A stretch of DNA of 64,000 nt from Mycolicibacterium iranicum (GCF_002101705.1 NZ_LQPC01000027.1:1-64000); one strand, 5' to 3'; shown: positions 50,694-58,839, counted from the first letter of the stretch. The notes: generated by a model from the letters alone, not told the origin. A program made the numbers and translations.

Positions 50694-51530
50694 ATGCGGC
50701 GGTGGGCGTTCCTGCTGCGGCCGCAATGGCTCGCGCTGTTGGTCGTGGTCCTCGCGTTCGCGTACCTCTGCTTCACGGTGCTGGCGCCCTGGCAGCTCGG
50801 CAAGAACACCAAGACCTCACGGGAGAACGCCCAGATCTCCCGATCGCTGGACGCCGATCCGGTACCGGTGACGACGCTTCTGCCGCAACAGGATTCGGCG
50901 GCCCCCGACGACCAGTGGCGGCGGGTGACGGCGACGGGCCGGTACCTGCCCGACGCGCAGGTGCTCGCACGCCTGCGCCTCATCGACGGCGACCCCGCGT
51001 TCGAGGTCCTCGTACCGTTCGCGGTGGACGGCGGCCCTACCGTCCTCGTCGATCGCGGCTATGTACGGCCGGTCGCGGGTTCGGCGGTGCCGCCGATCGA
51101 CGCACCCCCGGCGGGCACCGTGACGATCACCGCGCGGTTGCGCGATTCCGAGGGCCTGGCCAGGGACAAGGCACCGTTCGAGGCCGAAGGCGGCACGCAG
51201 GTCTACTCGATCAACATCGAGCAGATCTCGTCGCTGACCGGTGTCCCGCTGGCGGGTTCATACCTGCAGCTGGTCGACGGCCAGCCCGGCGGGCTCGGCG
51301 TCATCCCCCTGCCGCATCTCGACGCGGGACCGTTCCTGTCGTACGGCATTCAGTGGATCGCGTTCGGGATCATCGCCCCGATCGGCGTCGGCTACTTCGT
51401 GTACTCCGAGATCCGCATCCGCAGGCGCGAGAAGGCGGCGGCAGAAGCCCTCTCCGCCGAAACCGCTGACACCCCCGCGCCGCTCACCACCGAGCAGAAG
51501 CTCGCCGACCGCTACGGCAAGCGGCGCTGA
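50694..51530 (+). CDS. SURF1-family cytochrome oxidase assembly protein
   Basis: 278 aa, ATG 50694, 1 bp after ptpA. Two membrane segments flank an extracytoplasmic domain: one near residues 10-32 (WLALLVVVLAFAYLCFTV) and one near 222-242 (GIQWIAFGIIAPIGVGYFVYS). SURF1 signatures are APWQLGKNTKT, DDQWRRVTATGRYLPD, FEVLVPFAVDGGPTVLVDRGYV and SYGIQWIAF. It helps assemble haem a into cytochrome oxidase and so serves CtaC/CtaF encoded at the left. The cytosolic tail overlaps the convergent cobD by 47 bp. Confidence 0.92.
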   Translation: MRRWAFLLRPQWLALLVVVLAFAYLCFTVLAPWQLGKNTKTSRENAQISRSLDADPVPVTTLLPQQDSAAPDDQWRRVTATGRYLPDAQVLARLRLIDGDPAFEVLVPFAVDGGPTVLVDRGYVRPVAGSAVPPIDAPPAGTVTITARLRDSEGLARDKAPFEAEGGTQVYSINIEQISSLTGVPLAGSYLQLVDGQPGGLGVIPLPHLDAGPFLSYGIQWIAFGIIAPIGVGYFVYSEIRIRRREKAAAEALSAETADTPAPLTTEQKLADRYGKRR

Positions 51531-52437
51531 CCGCGATGAGAGCACCCAGCGCCTGAACGGCCCGCGACAATCGGACGGCACGCGCCAGGTCCTCGACATC
51601 GGGCACCCGCCCGTCGCCGAGCGTCGGTCGGATCTCCAGCTCGTGGGCGTACTGGGTGGGCCCGCCGAGGCGTATCCCCAACGCTCCGGCGAACGATGCC
51701 TCCGCGACTCCGGCGTTCGGGCTGGGGTGTTTGGCCGCGTCCCGTCGCCACGCGCGGCAGGCGCTGGCAGGCGACCCTCCCACAAGCGGCGCGGCGGCCA
51801 TCACCAGAAGCCCCGTGACCCGCGCCGGCGCCAGGTTGACCAGGTCGTCGAATCTGGCGGCCGCCCAGCCGAACCGGGCGTAACGCGGCGAGCGGCTGCC
51901 GATCATCGCGTCGAGGGTGTTGGCGACGCGGTACACCAGCACCGCGGGCGTGCCGCCGACTGCCGCCCACATCAGGGGTCCGATCTGGGCATCGGAGGTG
52001 TTCTCCGCGATGGATTCCAGCGCCGCACGAGTCAACCCAGGCGCGTCGAGCACGGACGGATCGCGACCGCACAGCGAGGGCAGCAGGCCGCGGGCTCCGT
52101 CGATGTCACCGGCGCGGAGAAGTTGCGCCATGCGCTCACCGGTGCGGCACAGCGTCGTGCCCCCGGCTGCGACGAACGTCGCCGCGGCGACGCACGCAGC
52201 CTCGACGACCGTGCCGCGACGCCGTCCCGCCCGTTCGGCCGCCGCGCCCATGACACCGACGGCGGTCAGCAGCGTCGCGGTGTGCAACACCCCGGCACGC
52301 CGGTCGTCGGAGTAGGTTCGGCGTTCCAAAGCGGCTGCCACACTGCCGAACACGGCCACCGGATGACCCCGCCGCGGATCACCGAGCAGAGCGTCCGCCA
52401 CCACACCTGCCCCGATGCCGATCGCGAGAGCGAACAC
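51484..52437 (-). CDS. cobD: Adenosylcobinamide-phosphate synthase
   Basis: 317 aa, GTG 52437. It is a membrane protein of cobalamin synthesis (CbiB/CobD) attaching the aminopropanol arm. Family blocks: ADALLGDPRRGHPVAVFG at the N-terminus, ESIAENTSDAQIGPLMWAAVGG near residue 138, RVANTLDAMIGSRSPRYARFGWAAARFDDLVN, and NAGVAEASFAGALGIRLGG. Its 3' end overlaps SURF1 by 47 bp, tail to tail. Equivalent to Rv2236c. Confidence 0.94.
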   Translation of the reverse strand: MFALAIGIGAGVVADALLGDPRRGHPVAVFGSVAAALERRTYSDDRRAGVLHTATLLTAVGVMGAAAERAGRRRGTVVEAACVAAATFVAAGGTTLCRTGERMAQLLRAGDIDGARGLLPSLCGRDPSVLDAPGLTRAALESIAENTSDAQIGPLMWAAVGGTPAVLVYRVANTLDAMIGSRSPRYARFGWAAARFDDLVNLAPARVTGLLVMAAAPLVGGSPASACRAWRRDAAKHPSPNAGVAEASFAGALGIRLGGPTQYAHELEIRPTLGDGRVPDVEDLARAVRLSRAVQALGALIAVSAACRSGRRASARW

Positions 52438-52500
52438 CCAGGCAGCGTCTCACAGCGCATTTCGGCCGAGCGCGAGAGGCCGGGATGACACACTGTGGCC

Positions 52501-54210
52501 ATGGGCGACGTGATCCTGACAGCAACCACGATCATCACGATGAACGACAGCGCTCCACGCGCTCAGGCCGTCGCCGTGTCAAGCGGCCGGATCGTCGCTG
52601 TGGGCAGCCTCGACGACTGCCGGGCCGCGTTGCCCGGCGCCGAGGTCGTCGACACCGGCGTCGCCGCGTTAGCACCGGGATTTGTTGAGCCGCATGGTCA
52701 TCCACTGATCAGCGGGATTGCCACCCAGGCGCCCGCTCGGTCAATCGCACCATGGGACTGCCCCTCGTGGGACGACGTGCAGAAGGTGTTCGCCGACGCT
52801 TCGGCAACCAGCGATGCGCAGACCCCATTGTGGTTCGCCGGATATGACGCGCTGCTCCACGGCCACCCTGCACCCGATGCCGCTGAACTCGACGAGATCT
52901 TCGGTGACCGTGTCACCGTCGTGACGGACAACTCCGGTCACGGCGTGTACTTCAACTCCGCACTCATCAAGAGGTACGGCTGGGATTCCAACCCGCCTGC
53001 CGATCCGGTCGCGTCAAATTACGGACGCAACGCCGACGGCTCCCTCAACGGCCAGGGGTTCGAGCTTCCCGTCGTCACCGCCGTAACCGGTCCCCTGTTG
53101 GCTCAGATGGGTGATCCGCTGACATCGGCGGCGATGTATTTCGCGCTGATGTCGCGCGGCGGCTACACGTCGACGTCGGACATGACCTACGACCCGAAGT
53201 TCGCCTCGGGATACGAAGCGCTGGCCGCTGCCCCGTCGTGTCCACTGCGGGTCAGCATGTGGGAGATGTCGATCACCGATAGCTTTTGGGAGCCAACCTC
53301 TTTCGCCGCCGGGGAGGACTGGCTCACCAAGGCCGGCGTCAAGCTGTGGACCGACGGCTCACCCTGGGTGGGCAACATCGCGATCTCGTTCCCGTACCTC
53401 GACACCGAGACGACCCGAACCGCCGGAATCGACCCGGCCACCGCGGGCGGCGTCGACTCGATGAACTACAGCCGCGAGCAGCTCGACGCGATCCTTGACC
53501 GCGCCGCGCCCGCAGGCTGGCAGATGGCATTCCACGCCAATGGAGACCTGGCCCTGGACCTGGCACTCGACGCCTACGAGGCTGCGTTGGATCGCCATCA
53601 CCTGCTCGGCTCGGATCACCGCTGGCGCCTCGAGCATTGCGGTGCGGGGACCCGGGAACACTTCGACCGTGCTGCCCGGTTGGGCGTGCACGTGTCCCTC
53701 GCGCCGTTCCAGTACTACTACTGGGGCGATCTGCTCGACGGCGACATCTTCGACCACGAGCACGGTTCCCGGTGGGCCGCGTTCAACGACGCGGTCAGCT
53801 CGGGTGCGTGCGTCTCGCTCCACAACGACGGCTCGGTGTCCCCGCCGACGCCGGTGGTCAACATCGCGACCGCCGTCACACGGCGCACGCGTGCCGGTGG
53901 CGTGCACGGAGCAGACCAGGCCATCACGTTGGACCAGGCGTGGCGTGCCCACACTGTCGACGCCGCGCGCACCCTGCGCCGCGAACACCTGATCGGTTCG
54001 CTGGAAGTGGGGAAACTCGCCGATCTCGTCGAGCTGACGGCGGATCCGTGGACGGTCGACCCGGGGGCCCTGATCGACTCCGTGAAGGTGACCGGGACGT
54101 GGTTGGGTGGCCGCCGGATCGACCTGGACGAATTTGTGTCAGCGGTCGAAGGCGCAGACACCGCCGCGCACGCGCACCTGGCCGAGCGCCCCGCCAAGGG
54201 GTGCTGCTGA
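52501..54210 (+). CDS. Cytosolic amidohydrolase, YtcJ/AepA family
   Basis: 569 aa, ATG 52501. Amidohydrolase family 3 features: HxH in PGFVEPHGHPL, AFHANGDLALDLALDAYEAAL, RLEHCGAGTREHFDRAARLGVHVSLAPFQYYY, and Asp in SLHNDGSVSPPTP. The C-terminal beta-sandwich includes GSLEVGKLADLVELTADPWTVDP. There is no signal peptide, unlike the Tat-exported paralogue at 21.4 kb, with which it shares only the family blocks. Substrate unknown. Not in the M. tuberculosis order. Confidence 0.85.
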   Translation: MGDVILTATTIITMNDSAPRAQAVAVSSGRIVAVGSLDDCRAALPGAEVVDTGVAALAPGFVEPHGHPLISGIATQAPARSIAPWDCPSWDDVQKVFADASATSDAQTPLWFAGYDALLHGHPAPDAAELDEIFGDRVTVVTDNSGHGVYFNSALIKRYGWDSNPPADPVASNYGRNADGSLNGQGFELPVVTAVTGPLLAQMGDPLTSAAMYFALMSRGGYTSTSDMTYDPKFASGYEALAAAPSCPLRVSMWEMSITDSFWEPTSFAAGEDWLTKAGVKLWTDGSPWVGNIAISFPYLDTETTRTAGIDPATAGGVDSMNYSREQLDAILDRAAPAGWQMAFHANGDLALDLALDAYEAALDRHHLLGSDHRWRLEHCGAGTREHFDRAARLGVHVSLAPFQYYYWGDLLDGDIFDHEHGSRWAAFNDAVSSGACVSLHNDGSVSPPTPVVNIATAVTRRTRAGGVHGADQAITLDQAWRAHTVDAARTLRREHLIGSLEVGKLADLVELTADPWTVDPGALIDSVKVTGTWLGGRRIDLDEFVSAVEGADTAAHAHLAERPAKGCC

Positions 54211-54227
54211 GGGGTATACCTGGAGTC

Positions 54228-54848
54228 GTGCTTGAGAAGATCACCGACACCGCGCTGCAGATCGTCGAGGGCGTCGGCGCCCTGGTCGGCATCCGCAGCG
54301 GAACCGAAGAGCCGATGCATGTGCGTGAGGCGACCCTCGGCGACGTCGAGATCCGCCGCTACGGTCCGCGGATCGCCGCGCAGACGACGGTCTCCGCCGA
54401 CGAGGAACGCGCCCGCAACGAAGGGTTCCGAAGACTCGCCAGGTACATCTTCGGCGGCAACCATCGACAGGCCAAGATCGCGATGACGGCGCCCGTCGCT
54501 CAGCAGAACGAGAAGATCGCGATGACAGCGCCGGTCGCACAGTCGCGCGGAGCCGACGGGGAGTCGGTGATCCGGTTCTTCATGCCGTCGAAGTGGTCGA
54601 TGGAACTGCTTCCCGAACCCGATGACGAGCGAGTCGAGCTGGTCGAGGTGCCGTCGGAAACGTACGCGGTACTGCGCTTCAGTGGCGACCGCAGCCCTGC
54701 AGCGGTGGCGTCCAAGACCGCGGCCCTGCTCGATGCGCTGCAGGACAGCCAGTTTCAGCCCCACGGCGAGCCCATCGCGTGGTTCTACGACCCGCCGTGG
54801 ACGTTGCCGTTCCGGCGGCGCAACGAGGTCGCCGTTCTGGTCGGCTGA
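54228..54848 (+). CDS. SOUL haem-binding family protein
   Basis: 206 aa from GTG 54228 (GGAG 2-5 nt upstream is close; the open frame extends antisense-like further upstream). SOUL/HBP features are VREATLGDVEIRRYGPRIAAQT, EGFRRLARYIFGGN, IAMTAPVAQ occurring twice (a small internal duplication), VIRFFMPSKWSMELLPEP and PIAWFYDPPWTLPFRRRNEVAVLV at the C-terminus. Binding of haem or tetrapyrrole is the family role. It is the last chromosomal gene before the tRNA remnant that marks the integrated element. Confidence 0.9.
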   Translation: MLEKITDTALQIVEGVGALVGIRSGTEEPMHVREATLGDVEIRRYGPRIAAQTTVSADEERARNEGFRRLARYIFGGNHRQAKIAMTAPVAQQNEKIAMTAPVAQSRGADGESVIRFFMPSKWSMELLPEPDDERVELVEVPSETYAVLRFSGDRSPAAVASKTAALLDALQDSQFQPHGEPIAWFYDPPWTLPFRRRNEVAVLVG

Positions 54849-54864
54849 CCGGCCACATGTTTGG

Positions 54865-54910
54865 TGGTGGGCGCGGACGGTTTCGAACCGCCGACCGCTG
54901 GTGTGTAAAG
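54865..54910 (-). other. Attachment site: 3' half of tRNA-Val(TAC)
   Basis: Read on the minus strand, this 46-bp piece is the 3' part of a tRNA. It has an anticodon loop TTTACAC (anticodon TAC), 3' anticodon stem ACCAG, T-arm GGCGG-TTCGAAA-CCGTC, acceptor strand CGCGCCC, discriminator A and encoded CCA (complement of 54865-54867). The 5' half is absent: beyond 54910 the sequence does not pair with ACCAG and has no D-arm. This is what remains on one side when an element integrates into a tRNA 3' end; the restored whole tRNA should lie at the other end, to the right of this window. Confidence 0.8.
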
Positions 54911-55015
54911 GGATCGGAACGTGTGAACCCGCGTGCGGCGCTGTCCACTACGACCAGTTCAGAGGCAGTTCGGGTGTCCGCTGTGTCCACCGCGTCCACG
55001 TCGTTCGGGCACGTC

Positions 55016-55034
55016 TTGGGACAGTGTTGGGACA
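55016..55034 (+). repeat. Two direct copies of TTGGGACA, 11-bp period
   Basis: TTGGGACA at 55016-55023 and 55027-55034. Inverted GTGTCC elements occur at 54974-54979 and 54982-54987. They lie about 70-170 bp inside the attachment site, in a 209-bp stretch (54911-55119) with no supported gene. Spacing of about one helical turn suggests arm-type recombinase or accessory-factor sites. Confidence 0.5.
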
Positions 55035-55119
55035 CTGGCGAACGCGCATCCGACACGCCAGCGGTAGTGCGGAGACCGACACGCCCGAACGTGTCAGGGG
55101 CTCACGCCACAATCGGTTG

Positions 55120-56811
55120 ATGGCCTCACCGAATGCCGCCGACACTGCGCTCAACATCCCGTCGGACGGACCCCACGCGAAGTTCGTGCGATACGCCCGC
55201 GCAGTTGCCAAGGACCATCAGCCGCTTTTCCCCATGACCCCCGCGACTCGCCCACTCGTTGTCGGGCTCGACCTGCGCACGCTGGGACCGCAGCCGTCGG
55301 ACTACGAGGACCTGGTGCACGTCCTCCGACGTGATGTCGTCACCCCGATGTTGATGGTGTTCGAGGATGCCGACGACGCACTGGCCACGGCCTGGATCGA
55401 GGCGTGCGAGGTCGAGGAGCACTACGTCATCCACTACACCGACCCGCAGAGCGTCGGCCGGTTCCTGGACTCGGTGGAGTTCAGCGTCTCGACCATGCGC
55501 GGCGAGGAGAGGACGGGCTGGCGCAGGTGCAATTTCTTCGACATCTACGCCCTGCTCGATGCGCAGAGCACGACGGCGGACGATCTGAGCAACGATGACC
55601 GAATACGCGGCGCGGTGCTCGCGTCTGCCGGGTTCGGGCTCGGCACCGACGTGGTGGTCTCGCTCGCACCGTCGGTGGGCCGGGCCGATGTGGGCGACAA
55701 CGACATCGTCACGTCGGTTACCCCCGACGACCTGCACCCGGTGTTCGGTCACTACCTGCGTATGACCGGCAATCGGACGGTTGCCGAGTATCGGTACAGC
55801 ACCTCCTACGGCAGTGCCACCGAGAAGATGGAACCCCCGTCGATCAAAGAGGTGTACGACATCGGGCTGGGCAGCCTGGTCGCCTGGCTCGACATGTTCC
55901 GCCTCGTCGCCGCACAACTCGGGGACATTCGGGCGCTCGCAGAGATCGACACCCTACGCACACGAATCCGCCGCGCCGCTCGGGCGCTCGATGAGGTGAT
56001 CGCTGCCCTGAGCCGCACCAACGGTCACGACGCCGCACCGACGACGGACACCATCGAGTCCGTCAGCGAGGCGTTCGACCGCGAAATGCTGTACCTCGTC
56101 GCGGTGTTCGACGGGTACGGACGTGCGTTCGTGCGCTGGCTCGACCCCACCTCGGGCAAAACCCTGCGTACGTCGTTGTCGTCGGTCAAGACGCTCGACA
56201 ATTACGTGGACCCCCATTACCCCGGCGCACCACAACTCCCCCGGCTGCGCGAGTTGCAGCGGTTCGCATTCGCCTGCTCACAACTCCGCAATCGCATCCA
56301 CGATGCCGTCCTGCCCACTGGTTCGTTCACGAACCGGACCTACGGCAACAGCCAGGCCATCGCCATCGACCTCGGCCAGACCGATGTCGAATTGACCCAG
56401 GAACTAGTAAATCGACTCGGGGTGTGGCGGGCCACACCGCCCAACGCCATCTTCGGTCGGCCGACGACCGTGGCCGAGGTCGCAACCACCGCCGTCGAAC
56501 TGTTCAGGGCCAGCCTGGAATACATCGACCTGTTCACCCACCTGGTCATGTGCACCAAGCCGGTTGACGCGCCCAACGCCATCGACCTGCTGGGCAAGGT
56601 CACCGACACCGGGTACCGCCCACCGGAACTTCATCCGACCGAGGCGCTCTACCGTCAGTTGTTCCGTTGGGACTGCGCCATCACGCGGCCCTCCGTTGTT
56701 TGGACTCGAAACCGGCGGACTTGGCGGTCCACAGGTCGTGTCGCTGCCACTGGTGCCCGCACCCGCCGCACTCGTAGCGGCACACCGCCCACGTCCCGCC
56801 GCCTTGAGTGA
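55120..56811 (+). CDS. Unrecognised 563-aa protein just inside the attachment site
   Basis: ATG 55120 (MASPNAADTALN); no strong RBS. I do not recognise a family. Residues 1-230 look alpha/beta (RPLVVGLDLRTLGPQPSDYEDL, a strand-turn-helix pattern; VVSLAPSVGRADVGDND). Residues 240-520 are mainly helical, with conserved-looking patches RYSTSYGSATEKMEPPSIKEVYDIG and LQRFAFACSQLRNRIHDAVLPTG. The last 45 residues change character to an Arg/Thr-rich stretch that is simply the antisense of the zinc-ribbon gene at 56681-56947, so the original C-terminus has probably been lost at a recombination joint near 56.68 kb. It is the only rightward gene at this end and could be cargo such as a defence or toxin gene; that is a guess from position. 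Confidence 0.65.
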   Translation: MASPNAADTALNIPSDGPHAKFVRYARAVAKDHQPLFPMTPATRPLVVGLDLRTLGPQPSDYEDLVHVLRRDVVTPMLMVFEDADDALATAWIEACEVEEHYVIHYTDPQSVGRFLDSVEFSVSTMRGEERTGWRRCNFFDIYALLDAQSTTADDLSNDDRIRGAVLASAGFGLGTDVVVSLAPSVGRADVGDNDIVTSVTPDDLHPVFGHYLRMTGNRTVAEYRYSTSYGSATEKMEPPSIKEVYDIGLGSLVAWLDMFRLVAAQLGDIRALAEIDTLRTRIRRAARALDEVIAALSRTNGHDAAPTTDTIESVSEAFDREMLYLVAVFDGYGRAFVRWLDPTSGKTLRTSLSSVKTLDNYVDPHYPGAPQLPRLRELQRFAFACSQLRNRIHDAVLPTGSFTNRTYGNSQAIAIDLGQTDVELTQELVNRLGVWRATPPNAIFGRPTTVAEVATTAVELFRASLEYIDLFTHLVMCTKPVDAPNAIDLLGKVTDTGYRPPELHPTEALYRQLFRWDCAITRPSVVWTRNRRTWRSTGRVAATGARTRRTRSGTPPTSRRLE

Positions 56812-56947
56812 CCTCGGTTGGCTCGGTCAGGGTGGCGCGGCGCACCCGGCTGTCGGCGTGGTGCCCGGCAGGGTTGCACCGGGGGCAGTAGTCGTCCAGG
56901 AATTGCAGGCGACGGGTGTCCTGCGCGGTCGTCGTTGTCGTCGTCAC
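56681..56947 (-). CDS. Small zinc-ribbon protein
   Basis: 88 aa, GTG 56947 with GAGGAG 6 nt upstream. After a Thr run the product has DYCPRCNPAGHHADS and CRYECGGCGHQWQRHDL, two Cys pairs plus His suited to one or two zinc sites, then a basic C-terminus. Such ribbons in phages bind nucleic acid or act as HNH-like or transcription accessory proteins. Last gene of the leftward module; its 3' half overlaps the convergent 563-aa gene by 131 bp. Confidence 0.75.
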   Translation of the reverse strand: MTTTTTTAQDTRRLQFLDDYCPRCNPAGHHADSRVRRATLTEPTEVTQGGGTWAVCRYECGGCGHQWQRHDLWTAKSAGFESKQRRAA

Positions 56948-57000
56948 GGTGTCTCCTCGTTGTCGTTGGTGAGGTGGCCCCGCGTGGTTGTGGTCGGTCG

Positions 57001-57690
57001 TCAGGTCAGGGGCGGAACGGGGCGCATACCGGCCCGCAGTCCGGCCAGTTGCGAACTGCCCGGCCCGCCTCCGTCGGTGATGCCCAGCGCCTCACACACG
57101 GCGGTCTGGGTGACCTCCCCGGTGCGGTGAAGCTGTTTGGCCACGCGAATCACGGCGGGCCAGGCGCGCTCGATGACGGGTTGCACGGCGTGCCCGAGGT
57201 GAGTGCCGCCAGCGGCGGTCAGCACACCGCAGTCACTACGCCCGCCGCCGTCGAACAGCGCGAACATCTCCCGTTGCGTCGGGCGACGGCCACCGGCACG
57301 CCAACGCGCTTGTGCCCACGGCCCGGCGTAGGCGATCTCCTGGTCACGCCCGTGCGGGCTGTCCGAGAAGCTGGTCAGCCCCTCCACCCCCGACACTCGG
57401 CTGTCGGACACCACGGCGGTGCGGAGTTGTGCGCCGAGCACCACGCCCGCCACGGCGTGGCCCGCCTCATGGACGCAGATTTCGAGGTGCTGCCGCTGGC
57501 GGGCGGTCAGATCAGCCACGGTCGGCGGACGCTTGGGTGCGGGCGCTGGCCTCGGCGTGGTCGGCGTGCTGGGCCGGGTCGCAGCGGCGGGGACTCTCGG
57601 GCGGGCCGTAGCGGCGGCGAGGGCCGCCCGTGCGACCTGTTCAGCCACGGCGGTGAGGTCGGCCAGGGTGATGGTCGGCTCGGCGGTCAT
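57001..57690 (-). CDS. HEAGH zinc metallopeptidase-like protein of the element
   Basis: 229 aa; ATG 57690 with GAGGA about 8 nt upstream (open frame extends 29 codons further). The N-terminus (1-75) is Ala/Pro/Thr-rich. Then comes ICVHEAGHAVAGVVLGAQL near residue 90, an HExxH zinc motif in the form seen in M41 (FtsH-type) peptidases and ImmA-like proteins. DQEIAYAGPWAQARW, about 50 residues on, may supply the third ligand. No AAA+ or membrane domain is present, so it is a free-standing protease domain. It could process phage structural proteins or a repressor; role unproven. Confidence 0.75.
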   Translation of the reverse strand: MTAEPTITLADLTAVAEQVARAALAAATARPRVPAAATRPSTPTTPRPAPAPKRPPTVADLTARQRQHLEICVHEAGHAVAGVVLGAQLRTAVVSDSRVSGVEGLTSFSDSPHGRDQEIAYAGPWAQARWRAGGRRPTQREMFALFDGGGRSDCGVLTAAGGTHLGHAVQPVIERAWPAVIRVAKQLHRTGEVTQTAVCEALGITDGGGPGSSQLAGLRAGMRPVPPLT

Positions 57691-57724
57691 GGTGGTGTCC
57701 TCTCTGGGTGTGTTGGCGGGGTCG

Positions 57725-58018
57725 TCACGCTGGGGCCGACGCCGGGACGGGGGTGCGGAACACATCCGGCCCACCACCGTCCCGACGCCGACCGTTCGCC
57801 ATGACCGATGGCTCTGTTTCGTTGCGTTGCAACAACTTGCGCGCGTTCTTCTGGCGTTCCCTGCGGTCGCGTTCGTCGGCTTTGGCCGCGCTCTGTTCGA
57901 GGTACTGGGCGAGGCACCCCTGGCACGTCCAGCCGTGGACGCTGCCCTTGTAGGTCAGGCACGGCCCGCCGCAGCGCCAGCAGGAGGCGAGGTCGTCGGT
58001 GGTCGCGGTCGTCGTCAC
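57725..58018 (-). CDS. Small zinc-finger protein
   Basis: 97 aa, GTG 58018 overlapping the stop of the upstream gene (GTGA), so translationally coupled. It contains CWRCGGPCLTYKGSVHGWTCQGC, four to five Cys making a likely zinc finger near residues 13-35. A helix rich in Lys/Arg/Glu and an unstructured tail follow. Function unknown. Codon pattern at the start (repeated ACG/ACC) resembles that of the other small zinc gene at 56.9 kb. Confidence 0.7.
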   Translation of the reverse strand: MTTTATTDDLASCWRCGGPCLTYKGSVHGWTCQGCLAQYLEQSAAKADERDRRERQKNARKLLQRNETEPSVMANGRRRDGGGPDVFRTPVPASAPA

Positions 58019-58830
58019 GGTGCGATCTCCACCGCTGCCACCACGGCCTCGTAGGCCACCAGGACCGACCGCTCGGCCACCGCTACGTAGACGTTGTGGC
58101 GCTCATCCGCCGCCGTGCGCACTTGCGGCACGTCCCGCCACCCGAACAGCGGCGCGCTGATGGCCACGATGGTGTCGCCCAGCCCGGCCCGGTAACCGCC
58201 GTCGAACACCAGCGCGTGCCCGCCCGGCGTCGTCCACCGCGCACCCGCCCGCGTGATGAGCTGAGCGGCAACGAACACCGGCAGCCACGCGGGCGAGGCG
58301 TGGACGTAACCGACCACGTTGGCCTCGGCGAACTCAGCCTCGATGTGCGCCAGTGCCGCCACCACGTCGGGCACCGCCGGGGTGGCGTCCAGGTCGGCGG
58401 CATCGACCAGCAGCCGGGCGGCGAACTGTCGGGCCACCACGACCGACTCCCGCAGACGCATCGCCTGCGCGGCACGCTGCTCCACCTCGCGGCGCGACGG
58501 CTCGGTCAGGTCGCAGGAATCGAACGCCCACACCACCAGCGGGTCGAACGGGTCGAGAATGCCGCCCCGCTCGCCCTGCTTGCGGTCGCCGTCCAGGGCG
58601 GGAACGCCACACCACGGCGCATCCCATACGCCCACCTGGTCGCCGGGGAAGTTCGCGCCGCGAACCTCCACCCCGGTCAGGTGACGGCTGGCCTCGTCGG
58701 TGCCCACCTCGGTCCAGAACACCGTCGAGTACAGACCGCCGGGCGCGGGGTTGACCGGCGGTGCCTCGAAACGCACCGGCAGCATGTCGGGGTGGGTGGT
58801 CATCGGAAAGTCGGGTAGGGCGGTGGTCAT
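58015..58830 (-). CDS. Possible phage structural (capsid-like) protein
   Basis: 271 aa, ATG 58830 with AGGAGA 6 nt upstream. The middle part reads as in actinophage HK97-fold capsid proteins: FDSCDLTEPSRREVEQRAAQAM, a segment of helices, then ANVVGYVHASPAWLPVFVAAQLI and WTTPGGHALVFDGGYRAG, a P-domain-like pattern (a VHASP block, then a TPGG block, then a GGY turn). I base this on pattern memory, not a search, so it stays tentative. There is no N-terminal scaffold domain. It lies in an operon with the 238-aa gene upstream and the zinc-finger gene downstream. Confidence 0.55.
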   Translation of the reverse strand: MTTALPDFPMTTHPDMLPVRFEAPPVNPAPGGLYSTVFWTEVGTDEASRHLTGVEVRGANFPGDQVGVWDAPWCGVPALDGDRKQGERGGILDPFDPLVVWAFDSCDLTEPSRREVEQRAAQAMRLRESVVVARQFAARLLVDAADLDATPAVPDVVAALAHIEAEFAEANVVGYVHASPAWLPVFVAAQLITRAGARWTTPGGHALVFDGGYRAGLGDTIVAISAPLFGWRDVPQVRTAADERHNVYVAVAERSVLVAYEAVVAAVEIAP

Positions 58831-58839
58831 CGGTGTCTC

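Noticed and set aside
54865..54910. tmRNA (ssrA) 3' end as the integration site
   Set aside because: The T-arm and acceptor strand do not match the mycobacterial tmRNA end, while the anticodon loop with TAC fits tRNA-Val.
54679..55056. 125-aa minus-strand open frame across the att site, considered as an integrase remnant
   Set aside because: It runs through the SOUL gene and the tRNA piece, and shows none of the Arg-His-x-x-Arg-Tyr recombinase residues.
55120..56811. HEPN-type RNase motif in the 563-aa protein (QLRNRIHDAV)
   Set aside because: Spacing between Arg and His is three residues, not the four to six of HEPN, and the context is not convincing.
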